A stretch of 16,382 bases of DNA from CAZVEE01 sp964625525 (GTDB lineage Bacteria; Pseudomonadota; Alphaproteobacteria; JAJFIK01): positions 1 to 16,382 of the forward strand of contig CAZVEE010000078.1 in assembly GCA_964625525.1 (NCBI GenBank), given 5' to 3'. Below the pieces are notes generated by a model. That model was given only the letters and a program-made list of their open reading frames with translations. It was not told where the DNA came from and made no database searches. Position numbers and translations under genes: made by a program. This document shows, piece after piece, positions 7,691-15,599 of this stretch. The stretch's first letter is position 1. Each line of letters opens with the position of its first letter.

Positions 7691-8332
7691 TTAGAACCGG
7701 GTGCCGAAACCAGCGCCGAACACCCACGGGTCCAGATCCACATCGGCGGTCACGGCGCCGTTGCCGATATCCACACTGGTGTCGAGGAACAGCCGTTTGA
7801 CGTCCAGGTTCACGAACCAGTCTTCATTGACCGGAATATCAACACCGGCCTGCAGCGCAAAGCCAAAGCTGTCGTCGTAACCCATGTCAAAGTCCGGCGA
7901 ATCTTCCTTCCAGAACACGGTGTAGTTCACCCCTGCGCCCAGATAGGGGCGCACAATCGGGTGATCCGGCATGAAGTGATATTGCAGCGTCACGGTCGGC
8001 GGCAGCACCCAGACCTGACCCAGATCCACATCCCCAATGGCCGTGTTCTAGGCTTCCACTTCGTGACGAGTGGTGGCGAGAATCAACTCCAGCGCCAGCT
8101 TATCCGTGAGGAAATAGCTGATATCCAGTTCCGGCGCGAAGCCCGCATCCACTTCCGCCTCACCGCCAATGCCGCGCACCGTCGAGTTCTCGTTCGGCGC
8201 CACCACGATACCGCGCAGGCGCAGCTGCACATCGCCAGCGGCGGCTTCGGCTTGAGTGGGCATGGCTGTGCCAGCGCACAGTGCGCAAGCTGCCACGGCA
8301 AGGGCGGCAGCAATCGTCCGTATCGGTCTCAT
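7691..8332 (-). pseudogene. ompW: OmpW family outer-membrane protein gene interrupted by one in-frame amber codon
   Basis: OmpW is a small eight-stranded outer-membrane beta-barrel linked to passage of small hydrophobic compounds and stress responses. The frame starts at ATG 8332-8330 (MRPIRTIAAALAVAACALCA, a signal peptide ending about AEA, residue 30), with GGGGGAC 5-6 bases upstream. It runs through VQLRLRGIVVAPNE and LDISYFLTDKLALELILATT to TAG at 8050-8048, codon 95. The same frame then continues with the OmpW core DLGQVWVLPPTVTLQYHF, GAGVNYTVFW and the terminal strand FGAGFGTRF, whose final Phe is typical of barrels, ending at TAA. With the amber read through it is 213 residues, the usual size. 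One substitution, or a sequencing error, accounts for the break. A perfect FNR-type site lies about 90 bases upstream of the start. Confidence 0.87.
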
Positions 8333-8707
8333 GATTGTCCCCCATGAGCTGAGCTGCGCACCGCGCGCGGCTCTCTTGAACCTGGCCGCGACCCTAGACC
8401 CAGCGACTGTCCGATCATTGATGCGGATCAAGAAAAAGCGCGCTCTGAATGCGGGTGTAAGCCGTCTGTGGACGAACGCACACCGAGCCAGGGCAAGCTC
8501 CCCCTGGCGCCGCGCAAAAAAGTTGATCAACGGGCCGCAACATATAGACCTAAGAGAGTAGATTGCGCGGGGGCGCATGGCCGTGAGCCCGTTTCAGATG
8601 TTGTGATTTCATGAAACTGACGTGTCCAATCGGGCATAATCGCAAACTGGGGTCCGGCGCTGCACCCTGCAGAGACGAATGGCACGGCGCGGCAGGGGAG
8701 AATTGCC
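8333..8707. promoter_or_regulatory. Divergent intergenic region between ompW and the SUMF1 lipoprotein gene
   Basis: No supported gene in 375 bases. Besides the FNR-type box it contains a 10-bp palindrome GTTGATCAAC (8522-8531), and on the plus strand a possible weak promoter ATGAAA (8611-8616), 18 bases, CATAAT (8635-8640) for the downstream lipoprotein gene. Confidence 0.45.
8418..8431. promoter_or_regulatory. FNR/FixK/Anr-type box upstream of ompW
   Basis: TTGATGCGGATCAA is an exact match to the palindromic consensus TTGAT-N4-ATCAA bound by CRP/FNR-family oxygen or nitric-oxide regulators. Its centre (8424.5) is about 92 bases upstream of the ompW start. A possible minus-strand -10, TCTAGG (8398-8393), would put transcription start near 8384-8387, so the box would be centred near -40, the usual activating position for FNR. 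The promoter detail is inference; the match itself is direct. ompW is FNR-controlled in E. coli. Confidence 0.65.
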
Positions 8708-9628
8708 ATGACGGCGGACACAGTTCGAGGCCTTATGCTGGCCCTCGCAGCGATCGCGGGCCTGACCGCTTGCGCGGAGCCCGACACGCAGACCGCACCC
8801 ATTGAGACCGTTGCGATCACTCTTGGTGAATGCGTGGCACAAAGCCCGGTTGTGGCCGCCGGTCCTGCTTTCCGCGATTGTCCCGAGTGCCCCGCCATGA
8901 TGCCACTTGCAACGGGCAGTTTCTGCATGGGCTCGCCGGAGGGTGAGGGGGATGCGGATGAGCACCCGCTGCGGGCCGTCACCGTGCCGGCTTTCGCCAT
9001 GGCGCGGACGGAAGTGACCTTCGCCCAGTGGGATGCCTGCGTGGCCGACGGGTTTTGTCGCCCGGTGACCGACGATGCCGGCGGTGGCCGCCAGATCCGC
9101 CCGGTTATGAACGTGTCCTGGGCCGACATTACGGGCGAGGAGCAGCCGGAGCCTGGCTTTTTGGCCTGGTTGAACGAGCAAGTGGAGGGAATGCCCTATC
9201 GTTTGCCCAGCGAGGCGGAATGGGAATATGCCGCGCGCGCCGGCACCACCACCCTGTTCAGTTGGGGCGACGACTCGCCCGATTGCGATGAGACGGCGCC
9301 CAACGGTGCCGCCTTCAATGTCTGTACTGATGGCCGCACGTGGCCCGTGGCATCGTTTCCCGCGAACGCATTCGGCCTTCATGACATGCACGGCAATGTG
9401 TGGGAGTGGATGGCAGACTGCTGGCACTTTACCTACGAAAAGGCGCCCACGGATGGCTCTGCCTGGCTGGAAGCTGATCGCGGCGACTGTGCCGCGTCAC
9501 CCGTGCGCGGGGGCGCCTGGAGTGAGCCTGCCAAGTTCTTGCGCGCCGCCAACCGCAGCCGTCACTTCCGCGGTCACCGTTACACTCTGCACGGCTTCCG
9601 CGTGGCAAAAACGCAGCCGCAAGACTGA
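8708..9628 (+). CDS. SUMF1/formylglycine-generating-enzyme-like lipoprotein, lacking the catalytic cysteines
   Basis: Predicted envelope lipoprotein of 306 residues. The N-terminus MTADTVRGLMLALAAIAGLTAC has a lipobox LTAC with Cys22. The SUMF1 (C-type-lectin-like) domain runs from about residue 60 to the end: SFCMGSPEGEGDADEHPLRAV, RPVMNVSWAD, YRLPSEAEWEYAARAGT (164-180), GLHDMHGNVWEW (223-234) and terminal VRGGAW...HGFRVAK. True formylglycine-generating enzymes have a cysteine pair just after RGGSW; here the segment reads RGGAWSEPAKFLRAANR with none, so oxidation of sulfatase cysteine is not expected. AGGGGAGA (8693-8700) supports ATG 8708. It is clearly paralogous to the SUMF1 half of the TIR fusion at 13569. 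A binding or structural role is inferred. Downstream is a 9-bp stem at 9680-9703. Confidence 0.87.
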   Translation: MTADTVRGLMLALAAIAGLTACAEPDTQTAPIETVAITLGECVAQSPVVAAGPAFRDCPECPAMMPLATGSFCMGSPEGEGDADEHPLRAVTVPAFAMARTEVTFAQWDACVADGFCRPVTDDAGGGRQIRPVMNVSWADITGEEQPEPGFLAWLNEQVEGMPYRLPSEAEWEYAARAGTTTLFSWGDDSPDCDETAPNGAAFNVCTDGRTWPVASFPANAFGLHDMHGNVWEWMADCWHFTYEKAPTDGSAWLEADRGDCAASPVRGGAWSEPAKFLRAANRSRHFRGHRYTLHGFRVAKTQPQD

Positions 9629-9643
9629 TGGCGGGTCCGCAAG

Positions 9644-9681
9644 GGGCCAAAGGTTACCAAGCGGGCCAAAGGTTTCCAAGC
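9644..9681. repeat. Two tandem copies of a 19-bp repeat
   Basis: GGGCCAAAGGTTACCAAGC (9644-9662) is followed at once by a second copy (9663-9681) differing only by A to T at the 13th base. It sits between the stop of the SUMF1 lipoprotein gene and the hairpin at 9680-9703. Confidence 0.8.
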
Positions 9682-9703
9682 GGGAGCGCACAGCCGCTCC
9701 CGC
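9680..9703. terminator. GC-rich hairpin between convergent genes
   Basis: GCGGGAGCG (9680-9688) pairs perfectly with CGCTCCCGC (9695-9703) around a 6-base loop. It lies between the converging SUMF1 lipoprotein and yghU-type genes, so a transcription-termination role is likely, but neither side has a convincing T run. Confidence 0.5.
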
Positions 9704-9730
9704 AGGCGTTAGGCGCAGGGTGAAGACAGG

Positions 9731-10585
9731 TCAGTCCTGCGGGCCAAAATCGGCCGCCGAATGACGCTCGCGCAGTTGCTGGTCTTCCGGCCCCCACACT
9801 TTGTTGACCCGCAGACCGCGTTTCACGGCCGGGCGCTCACCGAGCTCCTGGGCCCAGCGCACCACATGGGTGTAGCTGTCTGCTTCCAGGAATGTGGCCG
9901 CGTCGCCATAAAGCACGCCGCGCACCAGCCCCCCATACCAGGGGAAGATCGCCATATCCGCGATGGTGTAGGTGCTGCCTGCGATATAGGGGTGCTCTGC
10001 AAGCTGACGGTTCAGGACATCAAGCTGTCGCTTGGTTTCCATCGTGTAGCGATTAATGGCATATTCGTATTTCTCTGGCGCATAGGCATAGAAGTGCCCA
10101 AAGCCGCCGCCCAGGAACGGCGCCGAGCCCATCTGCCAGAACAGCCAGTTCAAGGTCTCCGTGCGCGGACCATGATCATGGGGCAGAAAGGCATCGAACT
10201 TCTCAGCCAGGTAAAGCAGGATCGCGCCGGATTCGAAGACGCGCTGATGCGGCTCGACAGAACGGTCAAGCAAAGCCGGGATCTTGGAATTGGGATTAAT
10301 GTCGACAAAGCCGCTGGAGAACTGCTCGCCTTCTCCGATATTGACCGTATAGGCATCATACTCCGCCCCCTGATGGCCGAGCTCCAGGAGCTCTTCCAGC
10401 ATAACGGTCACCTTGACGCCGTTCGGCGTCGCCAGAGAGTGAAGTTGCAGCGGATGGGTCCCCGCCGGCAAGGCCTTGTCATGGGTTGATCCCGCAATCG
10501 GACGGTTGATATTGGCAAATCGCCCACCGCTGCTCTGATCCCAGGTCCATACTTTCGGCGGCACATAAGGGGTGTTCTCGCTCAT
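9731..10585 (-). CDS. yghU: Nu-class glutathione transferase / glutathione-dependent disulfide-bond oxidoreductase, YghU type
   Basis: Cytoplasmic enzyme of 284 residues (E. coli YghU is 288) that binds two glutathione molecules and reduces disulfides; it also has peroxidase activity in characterised members. Similarity to YghU extends over the whole length: KVWTWDQSSGGRFANINRPI (11-30), HPLQLHSLATPNG (44-56) with the glutathione-site TPNG, QFSSGFVDINPNSKIPAL, RVFESGAILLYLAEKF, LNWLFWQMGSAPFLGGGFGH, YTIADMAIFPW, and GERPAVKRG near the end. The N-terminal thioredoxin-like and C-terminal all-helical halves are both complete. ATG at 10585-10583 is preceded by an AGAGAG run. Stop TGA. No partner genes are adjacent. 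Confidence 0.95.
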   Translation of the reverse strand: MSENTPYVPPKVWTWDQSSGGRFANINRPIAGSTHDKALPAGTHPLQLHSLATPNGVKVTVMLEELLELGHQGAEYDAYTVNIGEGEQFSSGFVDINPNSKIPALLDRSVEPHQRVFESGAILLYLAEKFDAFLPHDHGPRTETLNWLFWQMGSAPFLGGGFGHFYAYAPEKYEYAINRYTMETKRQLDVLNRQLAEHPYIAGSTYTIADMAIFPWYGGLVRGVLYGDAATFLEADSYTHVVRWAQELGERPAVKRGLRVNKVWGPEDQQLRERHSAADFGPQD

Positions 10586-10903
10586 CGGCTGCGTGCTCTC
10601 TTTAGTTTTTCAGATGGTCTACGTCTTTCTCTAACACAGCCGGCCGCCATTGGCCCAGAGCGTGAGCGGCTCAAGATGCGGCGCGGTCAGGTCTTCTCTC
10701 GATCACAGAAAAGGCGAACGATGCTGACCTTGGGTGGTTGACCATAATGGCACAGGCCATCTTGCCGCCGATTGAAAAGCCCTGGTGCTTATTCACCTCA
10801 CACTTCTGGTATCGTCGCAAAAGGCGGGGTATGCTACAGCGTAAAGGCCCGTGTGGGCAATGCGTGCACGCGTTGAAGGAACCAAGGAGAAAGGAGCCTC
10901 CTT
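10586..10903. other. Divergent intergenic region upstream of yghU and the EF-hand gene
   Basis: 318 bases without a supported gene. I see no convincing promoter pair. The 3' end holds the EF-hand gene's ribosome-binding region: AAGGAG occurs twice (10884-10889 and 10891-10896), and CTCCTT (10898-10903), touching the ATG, can pair with the first copy across an 8-base loop, which could mask the start. Confidence 0.4.
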
Positions 10904-11209
10904 ATGAAGAGCAGACTTGTGGCGGCCGGGATCATCGCAATGGTCATGGGCGCTGGCCCGGTGGCGGCGTCGGACCTCTCGGAAGAGCAGCGGGCTTTGG
11001 TCCAAGAGAACTTTCAGCAGGCTGATACGGATCGGAGCAGCAGCTTGACGCGCGAGGAGTTTGAGGCCTTCATCCGAGCCAATGCGGAAGATGATATTGG
11101 CCGTGCTCCGATGGTTGTCCGGCGTAACATGTTCGATCGTGCGTTTGGAAGACTGGACAAGAACGATGACGGGGTCGTGAGCCAGGACGAATTCAAGGAC
11201 GCGCGGTAA
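10904..11209 (+). CDS. Small exported EF-hand calcium-binding protein
   Basis: A 101-residue protein with a signal peptide (MKSRLVAAGIIAMVMGAGPVAA, likely cleaved after AAS near residue 23) and two EF-hand loops. Loop 1, DTDRSSSLTREE (41-52), keeps the Asp at positions 1 and 3, Ser at 5 and Glu at 12, but has Ser instead of the usual Gly at 6. Loop 2, DKNDDGVVSQDE (85-96), is fully canonical with Gly at position 6. This resembles the small secreted calcium-binding proteins common in Proteobacteria; the calcium role is inferred from the loops, and partners are unknown. ATG 10904 has a strong Shine-Dalgarno AAGGAG 7 bases upstream. Stop TAA. The sulfatase gene starts 327 bases downstream on the same strand. 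Confidence 0.88.
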   Translation: MKSRLVAAGIIAMVMGAGPVAASDLSEEQRALVQENFQQADTDRSSSLTREEFEAFIRANAEDDIGRAPMVVRRNMFDRAFGRLDKNDDGVVSQDEFKDAR

Positions 11210-11536
11210 AACAAAGAACGCCGCCGTGACGGCCAGCCCGGGTGACTTCAGAGTTGAGGTGGTCCGGTCACCAGCCTGGAACGGCCCCAGGGCACGGTCC
11301 ACGTCTATCGAGCATCCTTCTGTACAAGGACGGTAACGCTCACCGGCCCGCCGCTGCGTTACCGCCCCCCTGTCCTGGAACGATAGGATCGGGGCAAGCG
11401 TTCCACTGCAATACGGTGTGGCCACGGCGCGATGCCAGTCATGGCAGTGGTTGCGGTGTCCGTGTCCCTTCGAAATACTGCATAGGAAAGCAGGGCAGGG
11501 CGATTATAATCGCGGTGAATGGGTGGGAGGTGAGAG
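11210..11536. other. Intergenic region upstream of the sulfatase gene
   Basis: 327 bases with no supported gene; long overlapping frames on both strands are shadows without start signals. It has small stems such as TGCCA/TGGCA around 11434-11447 and, near its end, the palindromic promoter-like element at 11500-11513. Confidence 0.4.
11500..11513 (+). promoter_or_regulatory. 14-bp perfect palindrome containing a consensus -10 box, ahead of the sulfatase gene
   Basis: GCGATTATAATCGC is its own reverse complement and contains TATAAT (11505-11510). It ends 23 bases before the sulfatase ATG; the Shine-Dalgarno GGGAGGTGAG (11525-11534) lies between. A start near 11517 would leave a leader of about 20 bases. 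No good -35 is seen, so activator dependence, or use as an operator, is possible. Confidence 0.45.
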
Positions 11537-13378
11537 ATGAATGGGGTGTTTCAAAGATGGCTCGCATGGGGCCTGCGGACCCTCGACGGCTGCCGCAAGT
11601 TGACACCACGCCTGGCTGGCGCCGTGATCATGGCCCTCGTGCTCGCGGCCCTGAGTTCTCCGGCGCGGGCGCAACCCAATTTCGTGATCATCCTCATTGA
11701 CGACGCGGCCCTTATGGACCTGGGCGCCTATGGCGGCGAAGCCCGCACGCCCCATATCGATGCACTGGCCGAGCGCGGCGCCCTCTTCACGCAATACCGG
11801 ACCTCGCCCTTATGCGCCCCGTCCCGGGCCATGCTGTTGACCGGGGTGGATAACCACCGCACCGGCGTTGCGACCATTCCGGAAGTTCTGCCACCGGAAC
11901 ATGTAGGTCAGCCGGGTTACAGCATGCATCTGGAACCCGGCGTGCTCACCGTGGCGGACCGGCTGAAGCCGCTGGGCTATCGCACCATGATGGTGGGCAA
12001 ATGGCATTTGGGCAGCGGCCCTGGCGCCTTGCCCGACAGTCATGGGTTTGACCGCTCCTTCGCGCTTGATGCTTCAGGCGCGGACAACTGGGAAGACAAG
12101 TCCTACATGCCGTTTTATGCCGATGCGCCCTGGTATGAGGACGGCGTCGCCGTGGACCTGCCGGAGGATTTCTACTCCTCGGCGTTCATTGTCGATAAGG
12201 CGATTGACTATCTAGACGCCACGCCAGCTGAGGATCCGTTCTTGGTCTATCTCGCCTTTCTGGCGATCCACATCCCCGTGCAAGCGCCGGCCGAGTTCAC
12301 CGAGCGCTATCGCGACGTCTACAGAGACGGCTGGACAGCGCTTCAGGCTCGGCGCTGGGAGCGCGCCCAGGCGCTTGGTCTCGCGCCGCCGGGGGCGACC
12401 AAGCCCGCGTTCCACGAAACCATGCGGAGCTGGGAGGATCTGCCTACGGAGCAGCAGGAACTGTTCGCGGCGCGCATGGCGGTCAATGCCGGCATGCTGG
12501 AGGCCATGGACCACCATATCGGCCGGTTCATGGACCATCTGGCTCAGGACGGGCTTCTCGACGACACGGTCTTTATCGTGACGTCGGACAATGGCTCTGA
12601 ACCCTCGAACCTTGATCAGGCCAGCCTCACCCTATGGCTCGCCACGAACGGCTATCATCGCGGCCTTGAAGGCATTGGCGAGGAGGGCAGCTACGCCTTC
12701 ATCGGTCCGGAATTCGCCAGCGCCGCGTCGACCCCGAGCGCGCTGTTCAAGTTCTACGCCTCGGAGGGGGGGCTGCGCGTGCCTCTCATCATGGCTGGCC
12801 CGCGGGTTGACGGCGCCGGGCGGATCGACGCCATGGCCATGGTGACGGACGTTGCCCCGACTGTGCTCGATCTCGCCGGTGCCGGGCCGGCGCCGGAAGA
12901 CACTGTCAGCGTGGACGGTGTCAGCCTGAGCCCGCTTTTGTTCGGCACGGCCGAGCGGGTCCATGGTCCGGACAAGCCCCTGGGAATGGAAGTCTCCGGC
13001 AATGCCGCGCTTTACAAAGGCGACTACAAGATCGTCCGTAACCTGACGCCGTTCGGTGATGGCCAGTGGCGCCTTTTCAACATTGCTGAAGATCCGGGCG
13101 AAACGCGGGATCTCGCCACCACGCGGCCCGCCCTCTTCGCCGATCTGCGTGCTGATTATGATGCCTATGCACAGCGCGTGGGTGTGCTCGATACGCCGCC
13201 GGGCTATGACTCGATGGCCCAGGTCACGCACAATGTCGTGGCTGCGGTCGTCGAGCGCAATCTGCTTGTGATCATCGCCGGGGCCCTGGTGTTTGTGCTT
13301 CTGATCGGCGTCGGGATCCGCCTTGTGTGGCGCGCTGTCAGCGCGCGCGCGACGGTGCGCCCTGACGAGCCCCACTAG
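11537..13378 (+). CDS. Cys-type sulfatase (alkaline-phosphatase superfamily), exported and C-terminally membrane-anchored
   Basis: Hydrolyses sulfate esters; substrate not deducible. Of 613 residues, the N-terminus has a signal/anchor (RLAGAVIMALVLAALSSPARA, cleavage about residue 45) followed by the sulfatase start PNFVIILIDDAALMDLGAYGG with metal ligands Asp55 and Asp56. The nucleophile motif is CAPSR (93-97) in PLCAPSRAMLLTG, so Cys93 must be converted to formylglycine. Other active-site segments are MVGKWHLG (Lys155, His157), FLAIHIPVQAP (His245) and VTSDNG (Asp351, Asn352), then EGGLRVPLIMAGP. A single transmembrane helix lies near residues 576-597 (LLVIIAGALVFVLLIGVGIRL) with a short basic tail, unusual for a soluble arylsulfatase. 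ATG 11537 has Shine-Dalgarno AGGTGAG. The stop TAG is 9 bases before the N gap. Neither SUMF1-like neighbour has the cysteines needed to activate it. Confidence 0.93.
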   Translation: MNGVFQRWLAWGLRTLDGCRKLTPRLAGAVIMALVLAALSSPARAQPNFVIILIDDAALMDLGAYGGEARTPHIDALAERGALFTQYRTSPLCAPSRAMLLTGVDNHRTGVATIPEVLPPEHVGQPGYSMHLEPGVLTVADRLKPLGYRTMMVGKWHLGSGPGALPDSHGFDRSFALDASGADNWEDKSYMPFYADAPWYEDGVAVDLPEDFYSSAFIVDKAIDYLDATPAEDPFLVYLAFLAIHIPVQAPAEFTERYRDVYRDGWTALQARRWERAQALGLAPPGATKPAFHETMRSWEDLPTEQQELFAARMAVNAGMLEAMDHHIGRFMDHLAQDGLLDDTVFIVTSDNGSEPSNLDQASLTLWLATNGYHRGLEGIGEEGSYAFIGPEFASAASTPSALFKFYASEGGLRVPLIMAGPRVDGAGRIDAMAMVTDVAPTVLDLAGAGPAPEDTVSVDGVSLSPLLFGTAERVHGPDKPLGMEVSGNAALYKGDYKIVRNLTPFGDGQWRLFNIAEDPGETRDLATTRPALFADLRADYDAYAQRVGVLDTPPGYDSMAQVTHNVVAAVVERNLLVIIAGALVFVLLIGVGIRLVWRAVSARATVRPDEPH

Positions 13379-13387
13379 GTGCGGCCC

Positions 13388-13487
13388 NNNNNNNNNNNNN
13401 NNNNNNNNNNNNNNNNNNNNNNNNNNNNNNNNNNNNNNNNNNNNNNNNNNNNNNNNNNNNNNNNNNNNNNNNNNNNNNNNNNNNNNN
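13388..13487. other. Assembly gap of exactly 100 N
   Basis: One hundred consecutive N, the conventional scaffold-gap placeholder, so the true length is unknown. It separates the sulfatase gene from the TIR–SUMF1 gene; a promoter, small gene or repeat may be hidden. Confidence 0.98.
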
Positions 13488-13568
13488 TATGAGCATGCAT
13501 CGCCAAGCCACTGGTTGCGCCGCCCCCGTCCTTCCGGAATACTGCCGGGGGGATGAGGGCAGGGGACC

Positions 13569-14738
<1,170 letters not shown>

Positions 14739-15040
14739 GGGCCGTCAGGCCCGCTTACCCTTTGTCCTTTTCTCTTTTACCCTTTTGGGGGTACAGGGGG
14801 CGTTAGCCCCCTGTTCAAAATTTTTGAGTCTGCGTGAGACCCCGAATCGGTCATGCGTCCGAGAGGGGCAGCGCGATCTCGCGACCCCCGTGCATGTCCC
14901 GGTGCCGGGTGAGGGGCGCAAACCCCGTCACCCCCGCCCCCTATCATTTGTCGTCTGCACACAGACCGTTGCGCGGCTACATTGCGAAAGCCGCCCGTGA
15001 TGGACGCATCAAAAGGCCACAGGACCCATCCCCAGATGGA
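14739..15040. other. Intergenic region downstream of the TIR–SUMF1 gene, rich in hairpins and pyrimidine tracts
   Basis: No supported gene. Directly after the stop is GGGCC-GTCA-GGCCC (14739-14752), then a pyrimidine-rich stretch with repeated CCCTTT/CTTTT (about 14755-14786). Next come the 9-bp stem at 14793-14814 and a further stem GGGTGAGGGG/CCCCgTCACCC (14907-14916, 14923-14933) with one bulged base. It may combine transcription termination with DGR homing signals. Confidence 0.5.
14793..14825 (+). terminator. GC-rich stem with 4-base loop: intrinsic terminator or DGR target hairpin
   Basis: ACAGGGGGC (14793-14801) and GCCCCCTGT (14806-14814) pair perfectly over 9 bp around GTTA, followed by TCAAAATTTTT. 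It is 54 bases past the stop of the TIR–SUMF1 gene. As a terminator the T run is displaced by six bases. DGR target genes often have a GC-rich hairpin of 7-10 bp with a 4-base loop just downstream of the VR that promotes retrohoming, and this fits in size and place. The loop is GTTA rather than the GRNA type described for the phage example. Confidence 0.55.
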
Positions 15041-15559
15041 TCAGAAGCTGAACCCGTCGTCGTAGGCGCCACCGGGAATGTCGGCATCGGTCTCAAAGAT
15101 GATGATGTCGCGCGATCCGCCGCGCCCATTGATTCCCAGGCGGACTGTCTCCCCTTGGTCGATCGCGTTGAGGAAAGGGCGGTCTGCAACGTCGGCAAGG
15201 ATGCTTTCAAGATCGCCTTCGCGGATGCCGTTGGCAATACGGGCGTTGCCCTCCCCATCGGCAAAAACGAATTCGCTGGTCTCGTTGAAGCGGTTCGCAA
15301 AACCCGACGCCCCCTCGGACAGCACTTGTTCAACGCGCTCGTCGTCATCCAAGACGAGGTAATCGAATTCGCCCGTCTCGGCATTGTTCACCTTAACGGT
15401 GAAAGCATCCGGTTCGATGGCCACAAGCTCAACCCGCTCATCCTCGTGGTCGAGCGCAGCGGCAAGCAGTCCTTCGTACTCCGCCAGCGTGTCGAGGCTC
15501 CCATCGATGATGTCAGGGATCGAATTGGTGGCCTCAGTGTCGACGCCGTCGTCAGTCAC
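15041..15559 (-). CDS. Acidic hypothetical protein, C-terminal part of a probably frameshifted gene
   Basis: Unrecognised. From the GTG at 15559-15557 the frame gives 172 residues, very rich in Asp and Glu and without cysteine (for example FDYLVLDDDERVEQVL, RFNETSEFVFADGEGNARI, INGRGGSRDIIIFETDADI), ending DDGFSF and TGA. Codons begin mostly with G and end mostly in G/C, the pattern of real genes here, and better than the opposite-strand frame over the same bases. There is no good ribosome-binding site at the GTG, and the frame stays open upstream to 15640 (TENAIGNLSETATLGDGDNS). Together with the acidic fragment at 15600-15878, one base out of frame, it looks like the 3' half of one gene. 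The composition suggests an extracellular or calcium-binding surface protein, but this is a guess. Confidence 0.55.
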   Translation of the reverse strand: MTDDGVDTEATNSIPDIIDGSLDTLAEYEGLLAAALDHEDERVELVAIEPDAFTVKVNNAETGEFDYLVLDDDERVEQVLSEGASGFANRFNETSEFVFADGEGNARIANGIREGDLESILADVADRPFLNAIDQGETVRLGINGRGGSRDIIIFETDADIPGGAYDDGFSF

Positions 15560-15599
15560 CAGCGAGAGCGAGTTATCCCCGTCACCCAGGGTGGCCGTT

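Noticed and set aside
6664..8050. TAG recoded as an amino acid, explaining both interrupted genes
   Set aside because: The DUF6265 and sulfatase genes terminate naturally at TAG, and reading through the DUF6265 stop gives non-protein-like sequence with another TAG soon after. Two independent substitutions or errors are simpler.
10793..11425. Minus-strand frame of 210 codons over the EF-hand gene
   Set aside because: It overlaps the well-supported EF-hand gene with strong Shine-Dalgarno; no recognisable protein on the minus strand.
11242..11700. Plus-strand frame of 152 codons running into the sulfatase
   Set aside because: It overlaps the sulfatase signal-peptide region in another frame and has no motif or ribosome-binding site.
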